Shown in pieces: positions 1-5,100 of a stretch of 5,100 bases of DNA. Position 1 is the stretch's first letter. Every line of letters starts with the position of its first letter. The DNA comes from an uncultured Eubacteriales bacterium. GTDB lineage: Bacteria; Bacillota; Clostridia; Oscillospirales; Acutalibacteraceae. The translations under genes and the position numbers were made by a program. The DNA lies in contig OMRJ01000035.1 of assembly GCA_900313475.1 (NCBI GenBank), forward strand, positions 1-5,100. The letters run 5' to 3'. The notes below the pieces were generated by a model. The model saw only the letters and a list, made by a program, of their open reading frames with translations, had not been told where the DNA came from and did not search any database.

Positions 1-672
1 AAGGCGGACGAAAACGTTGAATTTGACAGGTCGCTTATGCTTATCAATAAAAAACACAGGCTGACAGACGATTTTGAACCGATTCTCACCGATATAAACA
101 ACAGCGGCGTAAAGCTTGACGTTAAATTTGCCGAAGCCTATATTTCTCTGAAAAAGGCGGTATATGACAATTGCGAAGACAACTTGTATATTATGAGCTC
201 GTTCCGCTCCGCCGAGGAGCAGGCGAGAATCAAAAAAAGTGAGGGTGACACGGCAGCCGCCGTCGGCGCAAGCGAGCATCAGTCCGGTCTTGCCGCCGAT
301 GTGTATGTTATGTACCATGCGGGCGCGGGTTTTCTCGACAGCGAAGCGGGAAAATTCGTCAATGAAAACTGCAAGGACTACGGTTTTATAATCAGATATC
401 CCGACTACGGCGTGAAATCGACGGGCATTTCGTTTGAACCGTGGCATATCCGTTTTGTAGGACTGCCGCACTCCGACATCATTGCGTCGCAGAAGCTTAC
501 GCTGGAGCAGTATGTGGAGGGGCTTGAAACGGGCGTGTTTTACTCCTACGGCGAGTATGTTATCACCCGCCAAAGCGGTGAAAACGGACTGACCGTTCCC
601 GCGTCGTTTCTTCACTGCACCGTGTCTCCCGACAATACCGGCAATTATATATGTACGGTTAAAGTAAAATGA
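1..672 (+). CDS. VanY-type D-alanyl-D-alanine carboxypeptidase (peptidase M15B), 5'-partial
   Basis: Zinc metallopeptidase of the M15B/VanY family, which removes the terminal D-Ala from peptidoglycan stem peptides outside the membrane. The frame is open from base 1, so the gene starts upstream; the ATG at 37 lies inside the conserved opening 'LMLINKKHRLTDDFEP' and is not the likely start. Numbering from the first codon of the window (223 residues visible), the family signatures are SSFRS with R69 and Q74, the zinc motif HxxGxAxD with H93 and D100, and E146-P-W-H149 giving the catalytic Glu and third zinc ligand. All catalytic residues are intact. After the domain a tail of about 60 residues (roughly 164-223) looks beta-rich and is of unknown role. 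The missing N-terminus would carry any signal or membrane anchor. The gene ends before a strong terminator. No vanH/A/X genes are nearby, so a housekeeping wall-remodelling role is more likely than glycopeptide resistance. Confidence 0.92.
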   Translation, partial: KADENVEFDRSLMLINKKHRLTDDFEPILTDINNSGVKLDVKFAEAYISLKKAVYDNCEDNLYIMSSFRSAEEQARIKKSEGDTAAAVGASEHQSGLAADVYVMYHAGAGFLDSEAGKFVNENCKDYGFIIRYPDYGVKSTGISFEPWHIRFVGLPHSDIIASQKLTLEQYVEGLETGVFYSYGEYVITRQSGENGLTVPASFLHCTVSPDNTGNYICTVKVK

Positions 673-701
673 AAAATTTTAATGATTTTTAATTAAAATC
701 G

Positions 702-748
702 TGCAATCGTTTATTTAGTCAATGTGACCGAAAACGATTGCATTTTTT
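702..748 (+). terminator. Rho-independent terminator after the carboxypeptidase gene
   Basis: A perfect 11-bp stem (702-712 TGCAATCGTTT with 732-742 AAACGATTGCA) is followed at once by six T residues (743-748). The 19-nt loop contains a further small stem, GTCA (718-721) with TGAC (725-728). It lies 29 bp after the stop codon at 670-672 and separates the carboxypeptidase unit from the downstream element and operon. Confidence 0.9.
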
Positions 749-769
749 ATACAACAATGCTAATATATA

Positions 770-795
770 GGCTGACGGGACTTGAACCCGTGTCG
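770..795 (+). repeat. Left terminal inverted repeat of the MITE-like element
   Basis: Starts GGCTGACGGGAC and ends TGTCG. It matches the reverse complement of 1023-1048 except at 781 and 790. Read on the minus strand it gives a T-stem/loop with five Watson-Crick pairs (ACGGG-TTCAAGT-CCCGT) followed by CAGCC. Confidence 0.85.
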
Positions 796-1022
796 GTTTT
801 GACCGGCCGATTTTCGCTCATACTGCGTTAAAACCCTTGCAAATACGTCAAGTATTCGCTGCGGGCTTTGCCTTGCCTGAACAAAAATCAGCTCAGGCAA
901 AACCGCTTTGTAACCGACGGAAGACAATTTTTTGAACAATTTTCGTTTTTTTGAGGCGCAGGCTTGCCGGCGGCAAGCCAGGACGAAAAAGGCAAAAAGC
1001 ACCGAAAATGGGCACTGACGGG

Positions 1023-1048
1023 CGACATGGGTTCAAATCCCGTCAGCC
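1023..1048 (-). repeat. Right terminal inverted repeat of the MITE-like element
   Basis: Begins CGACATGGG and ends CCCGTCAGCC on the + strand. It reads as a T-arm (ATGGG-TTCAAAT-CCCGT, with one T-G wobble) plus acceptor-like bases. It ends 41 bp before the phosphatase start codon. Confidence 0.85.
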
Positions 1049-1051
1049 TAA

Positions 1052-1068
1052 GATATTAAAAAAATATC
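1052..1068. repeat. Small AT-rich palindrome between the element and the phosphatase gene
   Basis: GATATT (1052-1057) and AATATC (1063-1068) form a perfect 6-bp inverted repeat around AAAAA. It lies just outside the right end of the mobile element and 21 bp before the start codon at 1090. It could be an operator or simply AT-rich chance; no function is assigned. Confidence 0.4.
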
Positions 1069-1089
1069 CGAAAGAACACGGAGAACGAT

Positions 1090-2718
1090 ATGACAAAACA
1101 GGAATGGAAAAAAATAAGAGGTTCAAAAGAATCTCCCGATCAGATAATGCTCTCTGTCAAGGGCGACGCCTCCGAAGCCATGACGGTTCGCTGGCGCACA
1201 TGCGCGGAGGTGAAGGACGGCTGGGCGCTCTACCGCAAGGCGGGGACGGACGGCGAATGGAAAAAAGCGGAAGCCTCGGTGAACTTTTTTGAAACGGATG
1301 TTGACGAGAGCAATTTCCACTTTGCCGACATGACGGGGCTTGAACCCGATACAAAATACGAATATTCGGTCGGCGACGGCGGGCACCGCAGCAAGGTATA
1401 CACTTTTAAGTCGGCGCGCCGCAATTTCGATAAGTTTTCTTTTTTGTGTCTTTCCGATATCCAGACGGGCGGTCCCGAGCCTCCCGCGGATTACAGACCT
1501 ATGGGCAGGGCGGTAAGAAAGCTGCTTGACGCTCACCCCGAATGCGAGTTTATACTTACGGCTGGCGACAACACAAACTGCGGTCAGACCGATGTTCAGT
1601 GGACGGGACTGATGGAGGGCTTTGAGGGCATTTCGGAGAGCATCCCCGTTATGTTCTGCATGGGCAACCACGACGACATGGGATTTGAAGACTATTTCAC
1701 CTTTACGGGCAAATACTATTCGGAGCATGCAACATATTTTACAAATCAGCTCTACGGCTCATATGCACACAACGGTCCCGCAGACTGGCTTGTGGCAAAC
1801 TATGCGTTTGACTACGGCAATGCGCACTTCGCGATAATGGGCACGAGCGGCTTTGAATTTATAAACGAGTGGCTTATAAAGGATGCCGAAAACAGCAAGA
1901 AAACATGGAAACTCGGCGCACACCATTTTCCCGTGTGCTATTCGGGACCTTCGATCGAGTGTGAGGATACATACCCCGCGCTTCGTGACGGTATGGAAAA
2001 GCTTGATGTCGTGTTTTCGGGGCACGAGCACTCATTCGCGCGCTCGTATCCCCGCAGAAAGGACGGACTTTACGATAAGCCCTCCGAGGGGACAATCCAC
2101 TACAATCTCGGCAGCGGCAACCAAAACCCGCCCGGAACACGCGTCGTTCCCAAGGTGTGGAACGCAAAGACCTACAACCACGAGGAAAACCTCTCAATGT
2201 ACTGTATCGCCGATATCGACGGCGAAACGCTCACTCTTACGTCTTTTGTGGAGGACGGCAGAGTGGTCGACAGTGTTGTTATAGACAAGCGCAGCGACAG
2301 GATTCTGCCCTACGAGTGCGCACCGCGCTATAACCGTCCGCGTCTTAAATTTAAGGGCTATGATCTCGGCATCTGCAATGAAAACACTCTGCCCGTCGAA
2401 AAGGACGGCATATGGTATCTTGCCGCGGGGCCGTTTATAAATTTCATCGGCGGCGACGTTGTCCGCTCCGAGGGTAAAATAAAGATAGGTGTTTACGGCA
2501 GAACCGCGGAGTTTACCGAAAACAGCGACATAATGTTTGCAAACGGAGAGGAAATAAAAATGTCCGCGCCGTGTCTGCGACTCAACGAGGGACAGCTCTA
2601 TGTTCCCGTTGACGATTTTTGCAAGCCGCTCCGTATGCACGCCCTTTATTTCACGCACAACAACTTTATCTCGATCGAGAGCGAGACGGAAGCCCGTCCC
2701 GTTCCGCACCAACCGTAA
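1090..2718 (+). CDS. PAP-like metallophosphoesterase with N-terminal FN3-like domain and C-terminal stalk-like domain
   Basis: Predicted binuclear metallophosphoesterase, 542 aa; substrate unknown. Residues about 15-112 resemble the fibronectin-III-like N-domain of purple acid phosphatases (PDQIMLSVKGD, later TGLEPDTKYEYSVGDG). The catalytic domain shows the family motifs in order: LSD123IQ, GD160N, GNHD (192-195), HH (278-279) and GHEH (311-314), all metal-ligand positions present. Where true purple phosphatases have GDxxY, this protein has GDNTN (159-163), so the iron-binding Tyr is absent and it is probably not purple. Residues about 434-530 resemble a stalk/copper amine oxidase N-terminal-like domain (DGIWYLAAGPFINFIGGD, later LYVPVDD); this is weaker. 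The start has GGAG at 1080-1083, and an in-frame stop at 1057 rules out a longer protein. The N-terminus is charged, with no signal peptide, unusual for this architecture. It ends 26 bp before alaA, so co-transcription is likely. Confidence 0.88.
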   Translation: MTKQEWKKIRGSKESPDQIMLSVKGDASEAMTVRWRTCAEVKDGWALYRKAGTDGEWKKAEASVNFFETDVDESNFHFADMTGLEPDTKYEYSVGDGGHRSKVYTFKSARRNFDKFSFLCLSDIQTGGPEPPADYRPMGRAVRKLLDAHPECEFILTAGDNTNCGQTDVQWTGLMEGFEGISESIPVMFCMGNHDDMGFEDYFTFTGKYYSEHATYFTNQLYGSYAHNGPADWLVANYAFDYGNAHFAIMGTSGFEFINEWLIKDAENSKKTWKLGAHHFPVCYSGPSIECEDTYPALRDGMEKLDVVFSGHEHSFARSYPRRKDGLYDKPSEGTIHYNLGSGNQNPPGTRVVPKVWNAKTYNHEENLSMYCIADIDGETLTLTSFVEDGRVVDSVVIDKRSDRILPYECAPRYNRPRLKFKGYDLGICNENTLPVEKDGIWYLAAGPFINFIGGDVVRSEGKIKIGVYGRTAEFTENSDIMFANGEEIKMSAPCLRLNEGQLYVPVDDFCKPLRMHALYFTHNNFISIESETEARPVPHQP

Positions 2719-2730
2719 TTTTTCTTCATC

Positions 2731-2736
2731 AGGAGG
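2731..2736 (+). promoter_or_regulatory. Ribosome binding site that fixes the alaA start
   Basis: A consensus AGGAGG lies 8 nt before the ATG at 2745. It decides against the longer in-frame opening from 2619, which would overlap the phosphatase coding end by 100 bp and would add non-homologous residues ahead of the conserved AlaA N-terminus. Confidence 0.92.
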
Positions 2737-2744
2737 TTTTTATT

Positions 2745-3962
2745 ATGAGACAGATCAACCGCTCGGATAAGCTTCAGCTTGTCCATTCCGACATCAGAGG
2801 ACCCGTTTTCGTCGAGTCAAACCGCATGCGTGCGGAGGGCATCGACGTCATGCGCCTTAATACAGGCAACCCCGCGACTTTCGGCTTTAAGATGCCCGAT
2901 TCCGTCCGTCACGCGCTGCTTGACAATGCCGACAAGGCCGTAGCATATTGCGACCTTAAGGGAATGCCCGATGCCCGTGAAGCAATTTGCGAATATCACA
3001 GGAGTAAAGGCATTGAGGGCGTTACACCCGATGACGTGTTTATCGGCAACGGCGTAAGCGAGCTTGTCACAATGACGCTTACCGCGCTGCTCAATTACGG
3101 CGATGAGATTCTTGTTCCCGCGCCCGATTATTCTCTTTGGACGAATTCCGTCTACATCGCAGGCGCGACACCCGTGCATTATGTCTGTGACGAAACAAAT
3201 CAGTGGTTCCCCGATCCCGATGACATTCGCTCGAAGATTACCGACAAAACAAAGGCGATTGTTCTTATTAACCCCAACAACCCCACCGGCGCCGTATATC
3301 CCAAGGAGCTTTTGGAACAGATAATCGAAATTGCGCGTCAGCATCAGCTTGTCGTTCTTTCGGATGAGATATATGACCGTCTTGTCATGGACGGTATCGA
3401 GCATGTTTCCACTGCGTCGCTCTGCAACGACCTTCTCTGCATTACCTATAACGGACTCTCAAAATCCCACATTGTATGCGGCTTCCGCTGCGGATGGATG
3501 ATAGTCAGCGGCGCAAAGAAGGAAGCAGCCGATTTTATTGCGGGACTTGTTGCTCTGTCTGCGATGCGCCTGTGCGCAAACGCACTCATGCAGCTTGTCA
3601 TTCCGGCGGCTCTCGCAGATCCCGAATCTACACGGGAAATGATTGTTCCCGGCGGACGTCTTTACGAGCAGCGTGAGGCGTGCTGCCGCGAGCTTGACAA
3701 GATCGACGGCATTTCATATGTTAAAAACCACGCCGCATTCTATATTTTCCCGAAGCTCGACATAAAAAAATTCAACATAACGGACGATCAGCAGTTCGCA
3801 ATGGATTTCCTCCATGCAAAGCACGTCATGATTATTCCCGGCAGAGGGTTCAGCTGGAAGGATCCCGACCACTTCCGTATCGTAATGCTGCCGAAGGCGG
3901 AGGATATGGCGAGAGCCATGCGCGACCTCGGCGATTTCCTCTCCGACTATCATCAAAAGTAA
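2745..3962 (+). CDS. alaA: Glutamate-pyruvate aminotransferase AlaA (class I/II, PLP-dependent)
   Basis: Transfers the amino group between glutamate and pyruvate to make alanine and 2-oxoglutarate in the cytosol. The protein is 405 residues, the same length as I recall for E. coli AlaA (YfbQ), and matches it along the whole chain: DIRGPV near the N-terminus, GNGVSELV, VPAPDYSLWT, INPNNPTGAVY, GGRLYEQR and a C-terminal LSDYHQ-type ending. PLP-site residues visible are N179 of NNPTG, D207 and Y210 of DEIYD, Schiff-base lysine K240 in NGLSKS, and the substrate-carboxylate arginine R378 in DHFRIV. The start is set by AGGAGG at 2731-2736. It sits 26 bp after the phosphatase and 4 nt before folB-folK with no terminator between, so the three are probably one operon. 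No promoter of its own is evident. Another aminotransferase of the same subgroup, with overlapping amino-acid range, is the only real alternative. Confidence 0.93.
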   Translation: MRQINRSDKLQLVHSDIRGPVFVESNRMRAEGIDVMRLNTGNPATFGFKMPDSVRHALLDNADKAVAYCDLKGMPDAREAICEYHRSKGIEGVTPDDVFIGNGVSELVTMTLTALLNYGDEILVPAPDYSLWTNSVYIAGATPVHYVCDETNQWFPDPDDIRSKITDKTKAIVLINPNNPTGAVYPKELLEQIIEIARQHQLVVLSDEIYDRLVMDGIEHVSTASLCNDLLCITYNGLSKSHIVCGFRCGWMIVSGAKKEAADFIAGLVALSAMRLCANALMQLVIPAALADPESTREMIVPGGRLYEQREACCRELDKIDGISYVKNHAAFYIFPKLDIKKFNITDDQQFAMDFLHAKHVMIIPGRGFSWKDPDHFRIVMLPKAEDMARAMRDLGDFLSDYHQK

Positions 3963-3966
3963 AAAA

Positions 3967-4806
3967 ATGTATATAAATATAAAGGATCTCCGGGTGTACG
4001 CCTATCACGGTGTGCACCCGGAGGAAAAGGAACAGGGGCAGGAATTCGTTTTGGACATTTCCTGCCTTGTTTCGGATGAGAGTGCCTGTGCCGGTGACTG
4101 CGTCGGGCAGACGGTCAGCTATTCATCCGTTGCGAAAAAAACGATTGAAATATTTACCTCCCGAAAGCGCGACCTTATCGAAGCAGCGGCAAATGACGTT
4201 GCGGAGGTTGTAATCGGTACGTTTCCGCTTGTCGACGCTGTCGACGTGACCGTAAAAAAACCGAATGCGCCCGTGAAAGCCGATTTCGGTTACATGGCGG
4301 TGTCCGTTCACCGTGAAAGGAAAGAGAACGGCGAACCGAAAAAACGCCCGATGAAAAAAGCCTATCTTGCACTCGGTTCAAATATAGGCGACGGTAAAAA
4401 AAATATTACGCGGGCATATGATGCGCTGAACGCGGTTCCGGGAATCAATGTTGTAAAAATATCCGAGTTTTATATTACTGCACCGTGGGGGTACGCCGAT
4501 CAGGAGGATTTCACGAATGCATGCTGCGAGATCGAAACTTCGCTTTCTCCCGAAGCGCTTTTAGGAGTCTGCCTCGGTATCGAAGCAGGAATGGGACGGG
4601 TTCGCGAGTTCAAAAACGGCCCGCGTGTGATAGATGTCGACATTATCATGTATGACGGTGAAACGCGAAATACCGAAGAATTGAGACTTCCGCACCCCGC
4701 TTTTTCGGAGCGCAGCTTTGTTTTGCGACCGCTTCTCGATGTTTCCGACAACGGAACTGTCCTCGGCTTTGATGTTCGCGCCGCGCTGGAAAGACTCGGC
4801 AAGTAA
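3967..4806 (+). CDS. folK: Bifunctional dihydroneopterin aldolase / 6-hydroxymethyl-dihydropterin pyrophosphokinase (FolB-FolK fusion)
   Basis: Carries two consecutive cytosolic steps of folate synthesis. Residues 1-118 are FolB, which cleaves 7,8-dihydroneopterin to 6-hydroxymethyl-dihydropterin and glycolaldehyde: YHGVHPEEKEQGQEF with E22, TVSYSSVAK, DLIEAAANDVA with E72, and KKPNAPVKADFGY with the catalytic lysine K98. After a short charged linker, residues 129-279 are FolK, which transfers pyrophosphate from ATP: LGSNIGD (136-142), the APWGYADQEDFTNAC pterin-site stretch, R211, R213 and R220 of the GRVREFKNGPR loop, and metal-binding D223 and D225 in IDVDI, then LPHPAFSERSFVLRPL. Both active sites look intact and both halves have normal length. 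M129 may be the relic start of a once separate folK. The start lies 4 nt after the alaA stop without a Shine-Dalgarno, suggesting translational coupling. FolB-FolK fusions are known in other Firmicutes. Confidence 0.95.
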   Translation: MYINIKDLRVYAYHGVHPEEKEQGQEFVLDISCLVSDESACAGDCVGQTVSYSSVAKKTIEIFTSRKRDLIEAAANDVAEVVIGTFPLVDAVDVTVKKPNAPVKADFGYMAVSVHRERKENGEPKKRPMKKAYLALGSNIGDGKKNITRAYDALNAVPGINVVKISEFYITAPWGYADQEDFTNACCEIETSLSPEALLGVCLGIEAGMGRVREFKNGPRVIDVDIIMYDGETRNTEELRLPHPAFSERSFVLRPLLDVSDNGTVLGFDVRAALERLGK

Positions 4807-4964
4807 GACTTATATATTAAAACTTATATATAATGTATATGCTCTCCCGAAAAGATGCAGTATATTGTGTGCGGTTCGCGGACAGTGTTTTTTACCGTGT
4901 TTTTTGCGACCGTATGAAACACCCGGCGGCGTTGTTTAAAACCGAAAAAAGTTCACGAAACCTG
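4807..4964 (+). other. Intergenic stretch without a convincing gene or strong terminator
   Basis: No coding sequence with a ribosome binding site or family signature is visible. It contains the AT-rich direct repeats above and two copies of GTGTTTTTT (4885-4893, 4897-4905) spaced 12 bp apart. A weak stem pairing CGGTTCGC (4872-4879, one bulged base) with GCGACCG (4906-4912) is not followed by a T-run, so I do not call a terminator for the operon. The segment before 4965 is A-rich in patches (4938-4950), which could serve as an upstream element for the promoter that follows. Confidence 0.6.
4808..4831 (+). repeat. Short tandem direct repeat ACTTATATAT
   Basis: ACTTATATAT occurs at 4808-4817 and again at 4822-4831, separated by TAAA, just after the folB-folK stop. 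A TATAAT hexamer falls at 4829-4834, but no matching -35 box was found upstream. It may be only AT-rich intergenic sequence. Confidence 0.5.
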
Positions 4965-4993
4965 TTGACAAAGCACAAAAATCGGAGTATGAT
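4965..4993 (+). promoter_or_regulatory. Near-consensus SigA promoter (putative P1 of a stable-RNA operon)
   Basis: TTGACA (4965-4970) matches the -35 consensus perfectly. TATGAT (4988-4993) differs from TATAAT at one base. The spacer is the optimal 17 bp. Transcription would start near 5000 and run rightwards through about 90 bp that hold no credible open reading frame with a ribosome binding site. Confidence 0.85.
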
Positions 4994-5085
4994 ATGCAAG
5001 CACTTGAGAGAGAGCGACAGACATACGGCGTGCGAAGGCAGCGATGGTGAGCGATCGGTGAAGTGAAAAAACTTCAAAAAAGTAC

Positions 5086-5091
5086 TTGACA
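5086..5091 (+). promoter_or_regulatory. Second -35 box (putative P2), promoter truncated by the window edge
   Basis: A perfect TTGACA preceded by an A-rich tract with the small inverted repeat ACTT (5071-5074)/AAGT (5080-5083). The context, with A-runs, ACTT..AAGT, then TTGACA, resembles Firmicute rRNA-operon P2 promoters. The expected -10 box near 5109-5114 lies outside the window, so the call rests on the -35, its context and the 121-bp offset from the first promoter. Confidence 0.6.
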
Positions 5092-5100
5092 AGAGAGTGT

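Larger units (their letters stand above)
770..1048. mobile_element. MITE-like non-coding element with tRNA T-arm-like terminal inverted repeats
   Basis: A 279-bp segment bounded by 26-bp inverted repeats (770-795 and 1023-1048, 24/26 identical) and flanked on both sides by the dinucleotide TA (768-769, 1049-1050). A TA duplication is the target-site signature of IS630/Tc1-mariner transposases, so this could be a non-autonomous element mobilised in trans; that is inference. A second inner inverted repeat pairs 806-816 with 1003-1013 (10 of 11 pairs), so single strands could form one long interrupted hairpin. The interior carries three local hairpins: AATAC/GTATT at 842-856, TTGCCTGA/TCAGGCAA at 873-900 and GGCTTGCC/GGCAAGCC at 961-979. 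There is no transposase and no credible coding sequence. Both ends read outward as GGGTTCAAxTCCC plus acceptor-like bases, the look of a tRNA 3' half. Alternatives are a structured non-coding RNA or a decayed tRNA-associated integration. Copy number elsewhere in the genome cannot be seen here. Confidence 0.7.

Noticed and set aside
37..672. Start codon of the carboxypeptidase at 37
   Set aside because: The frame is open back to base 1 and position 37 falls in the conserved opening segment of the family, so the gene is cut by the window edge.
1..672. Vancomycin-resistance cluster
   Set aside because: Only the generic VanY-type carboxypeptidase is present; no vanH, ligase, vanX or two-component regulator appears in the window.
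738..766. Weak promoter TTGCAT-17-TAATAT left of the element
   Set aside because: Only 3/6 and 4/6 matches, and the -35 would overlap the terminator stem; not strong enough to annotate.
760..1002. 80-residue open frame on the minus strand
   Set aside because: It lies almost wholly within the inverted-repeat element, its end is a translation of the T-arm repeat, and it has no ribosome binding site or family signature.
770..1048. tmRNA-like molecule, since both termini could pair as an acceptor stem
   Set aside because: The 5' end is the inverted complement of the 3' end including its T-arm, rather than a D-loop-like start, and no tag-peptide reading frame was recognised. The pattern fits terminal inverted repeats.
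975..1050. Possible tRNA gene ending GGGTTCAAATCCCGTCAGCC (and its mirror at 770-800 on the minus strand)
   Set aside because: Only the T-arm and the 3' acceptor-like bases are present. I could not find a matching 5' acceptor strand, D-arm or anticodon arm at tRNA spacing, and the same motif occurs inverted at the other end of the element.
1123..1728. 201-residue open frame antisense to the phosphatase
   Set aside because: A shadow of the well-supported phosphatase gene; its sequence has no domain-like features.
2619..2744. Longer start for alaA at 2619
   Set aside because: It would overlap the phosphatase coding end, whereas AGGAGG sits 8 nt before ATG 2745, which yields the standard 405-residue protein.
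4833..5092. Short open frames on both strands after folB-folK
   Set aside because: No ribosome binding site and no recognisable protein family; the + frame contains the strong promoter at 4965-4993.

Overview
The window looks like chromosomal DNA from an anaerobic Firmicute of the class Clostridia, probably a gut Oscillospiraceae/Ruminococcaceae-type organism. This is inferred from moderate base composition with AT-rich intergenic gaps, strong AGGAGG ribosome binding sites, a fused FolB-FolK protein, a VanY-type carboxypeptidase and a stalk-type (copper amine oxidase N-terminal-like) domain. I cannot name a species. All genes seen are on the + strand.

Layout. Positions 1-672 hold the 3' part of a VanY-type (M15B) D,D-carboxypeptidase gene that runs off the left edge; a clear rho-independent terminator follows at 702-748. 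Positions 770-1048 are a non-coding 279-bp element with 26-bp terminal inverted repeats (24/26 identical) flanked by TA on both sides, so a MITE-like mobile element. Each terminus reads outward as a tRNA T-arm followed by acceptor-like sequence, although no tRNA gene is present. Positions 1090-4806 are three tightly spaced genes that look like one operon: a PAP-like metallophosphoesterase with a C-terminal stalk-like domain and no signal peptide, the alanine aminotransferase AlaA, and a bifunctional FolB-FolK enzyme of folate synthesis. Positions 4807-5100 hold no convincing gene but contain a near-perfect SigA promoter and, about 120 bp further on, a second -35 box in an A-rich context cut by the window edge. 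This tandem layout is typical of a stable-RNA (rRNA/tRNA) operon, which I infer to begin just beyond the window.

Working together. AlaA links pyruvate and glutamate to alanine. FolB-FolK performs two consecutive pterin steps, making glycolaldehyde plus 6-hydroxymethyl-dihydropterin and then its pyrophosphate. The phosphatase's substrate is unknown. Because it appears cytosolic and is co-directional with folB-folK, one speculative role is the poorly defined dephosphorylation step upstream of FolB. The least ordinary object in the window is the T-arm-ended inverted-repeat element; the rest is largely housekeeping.
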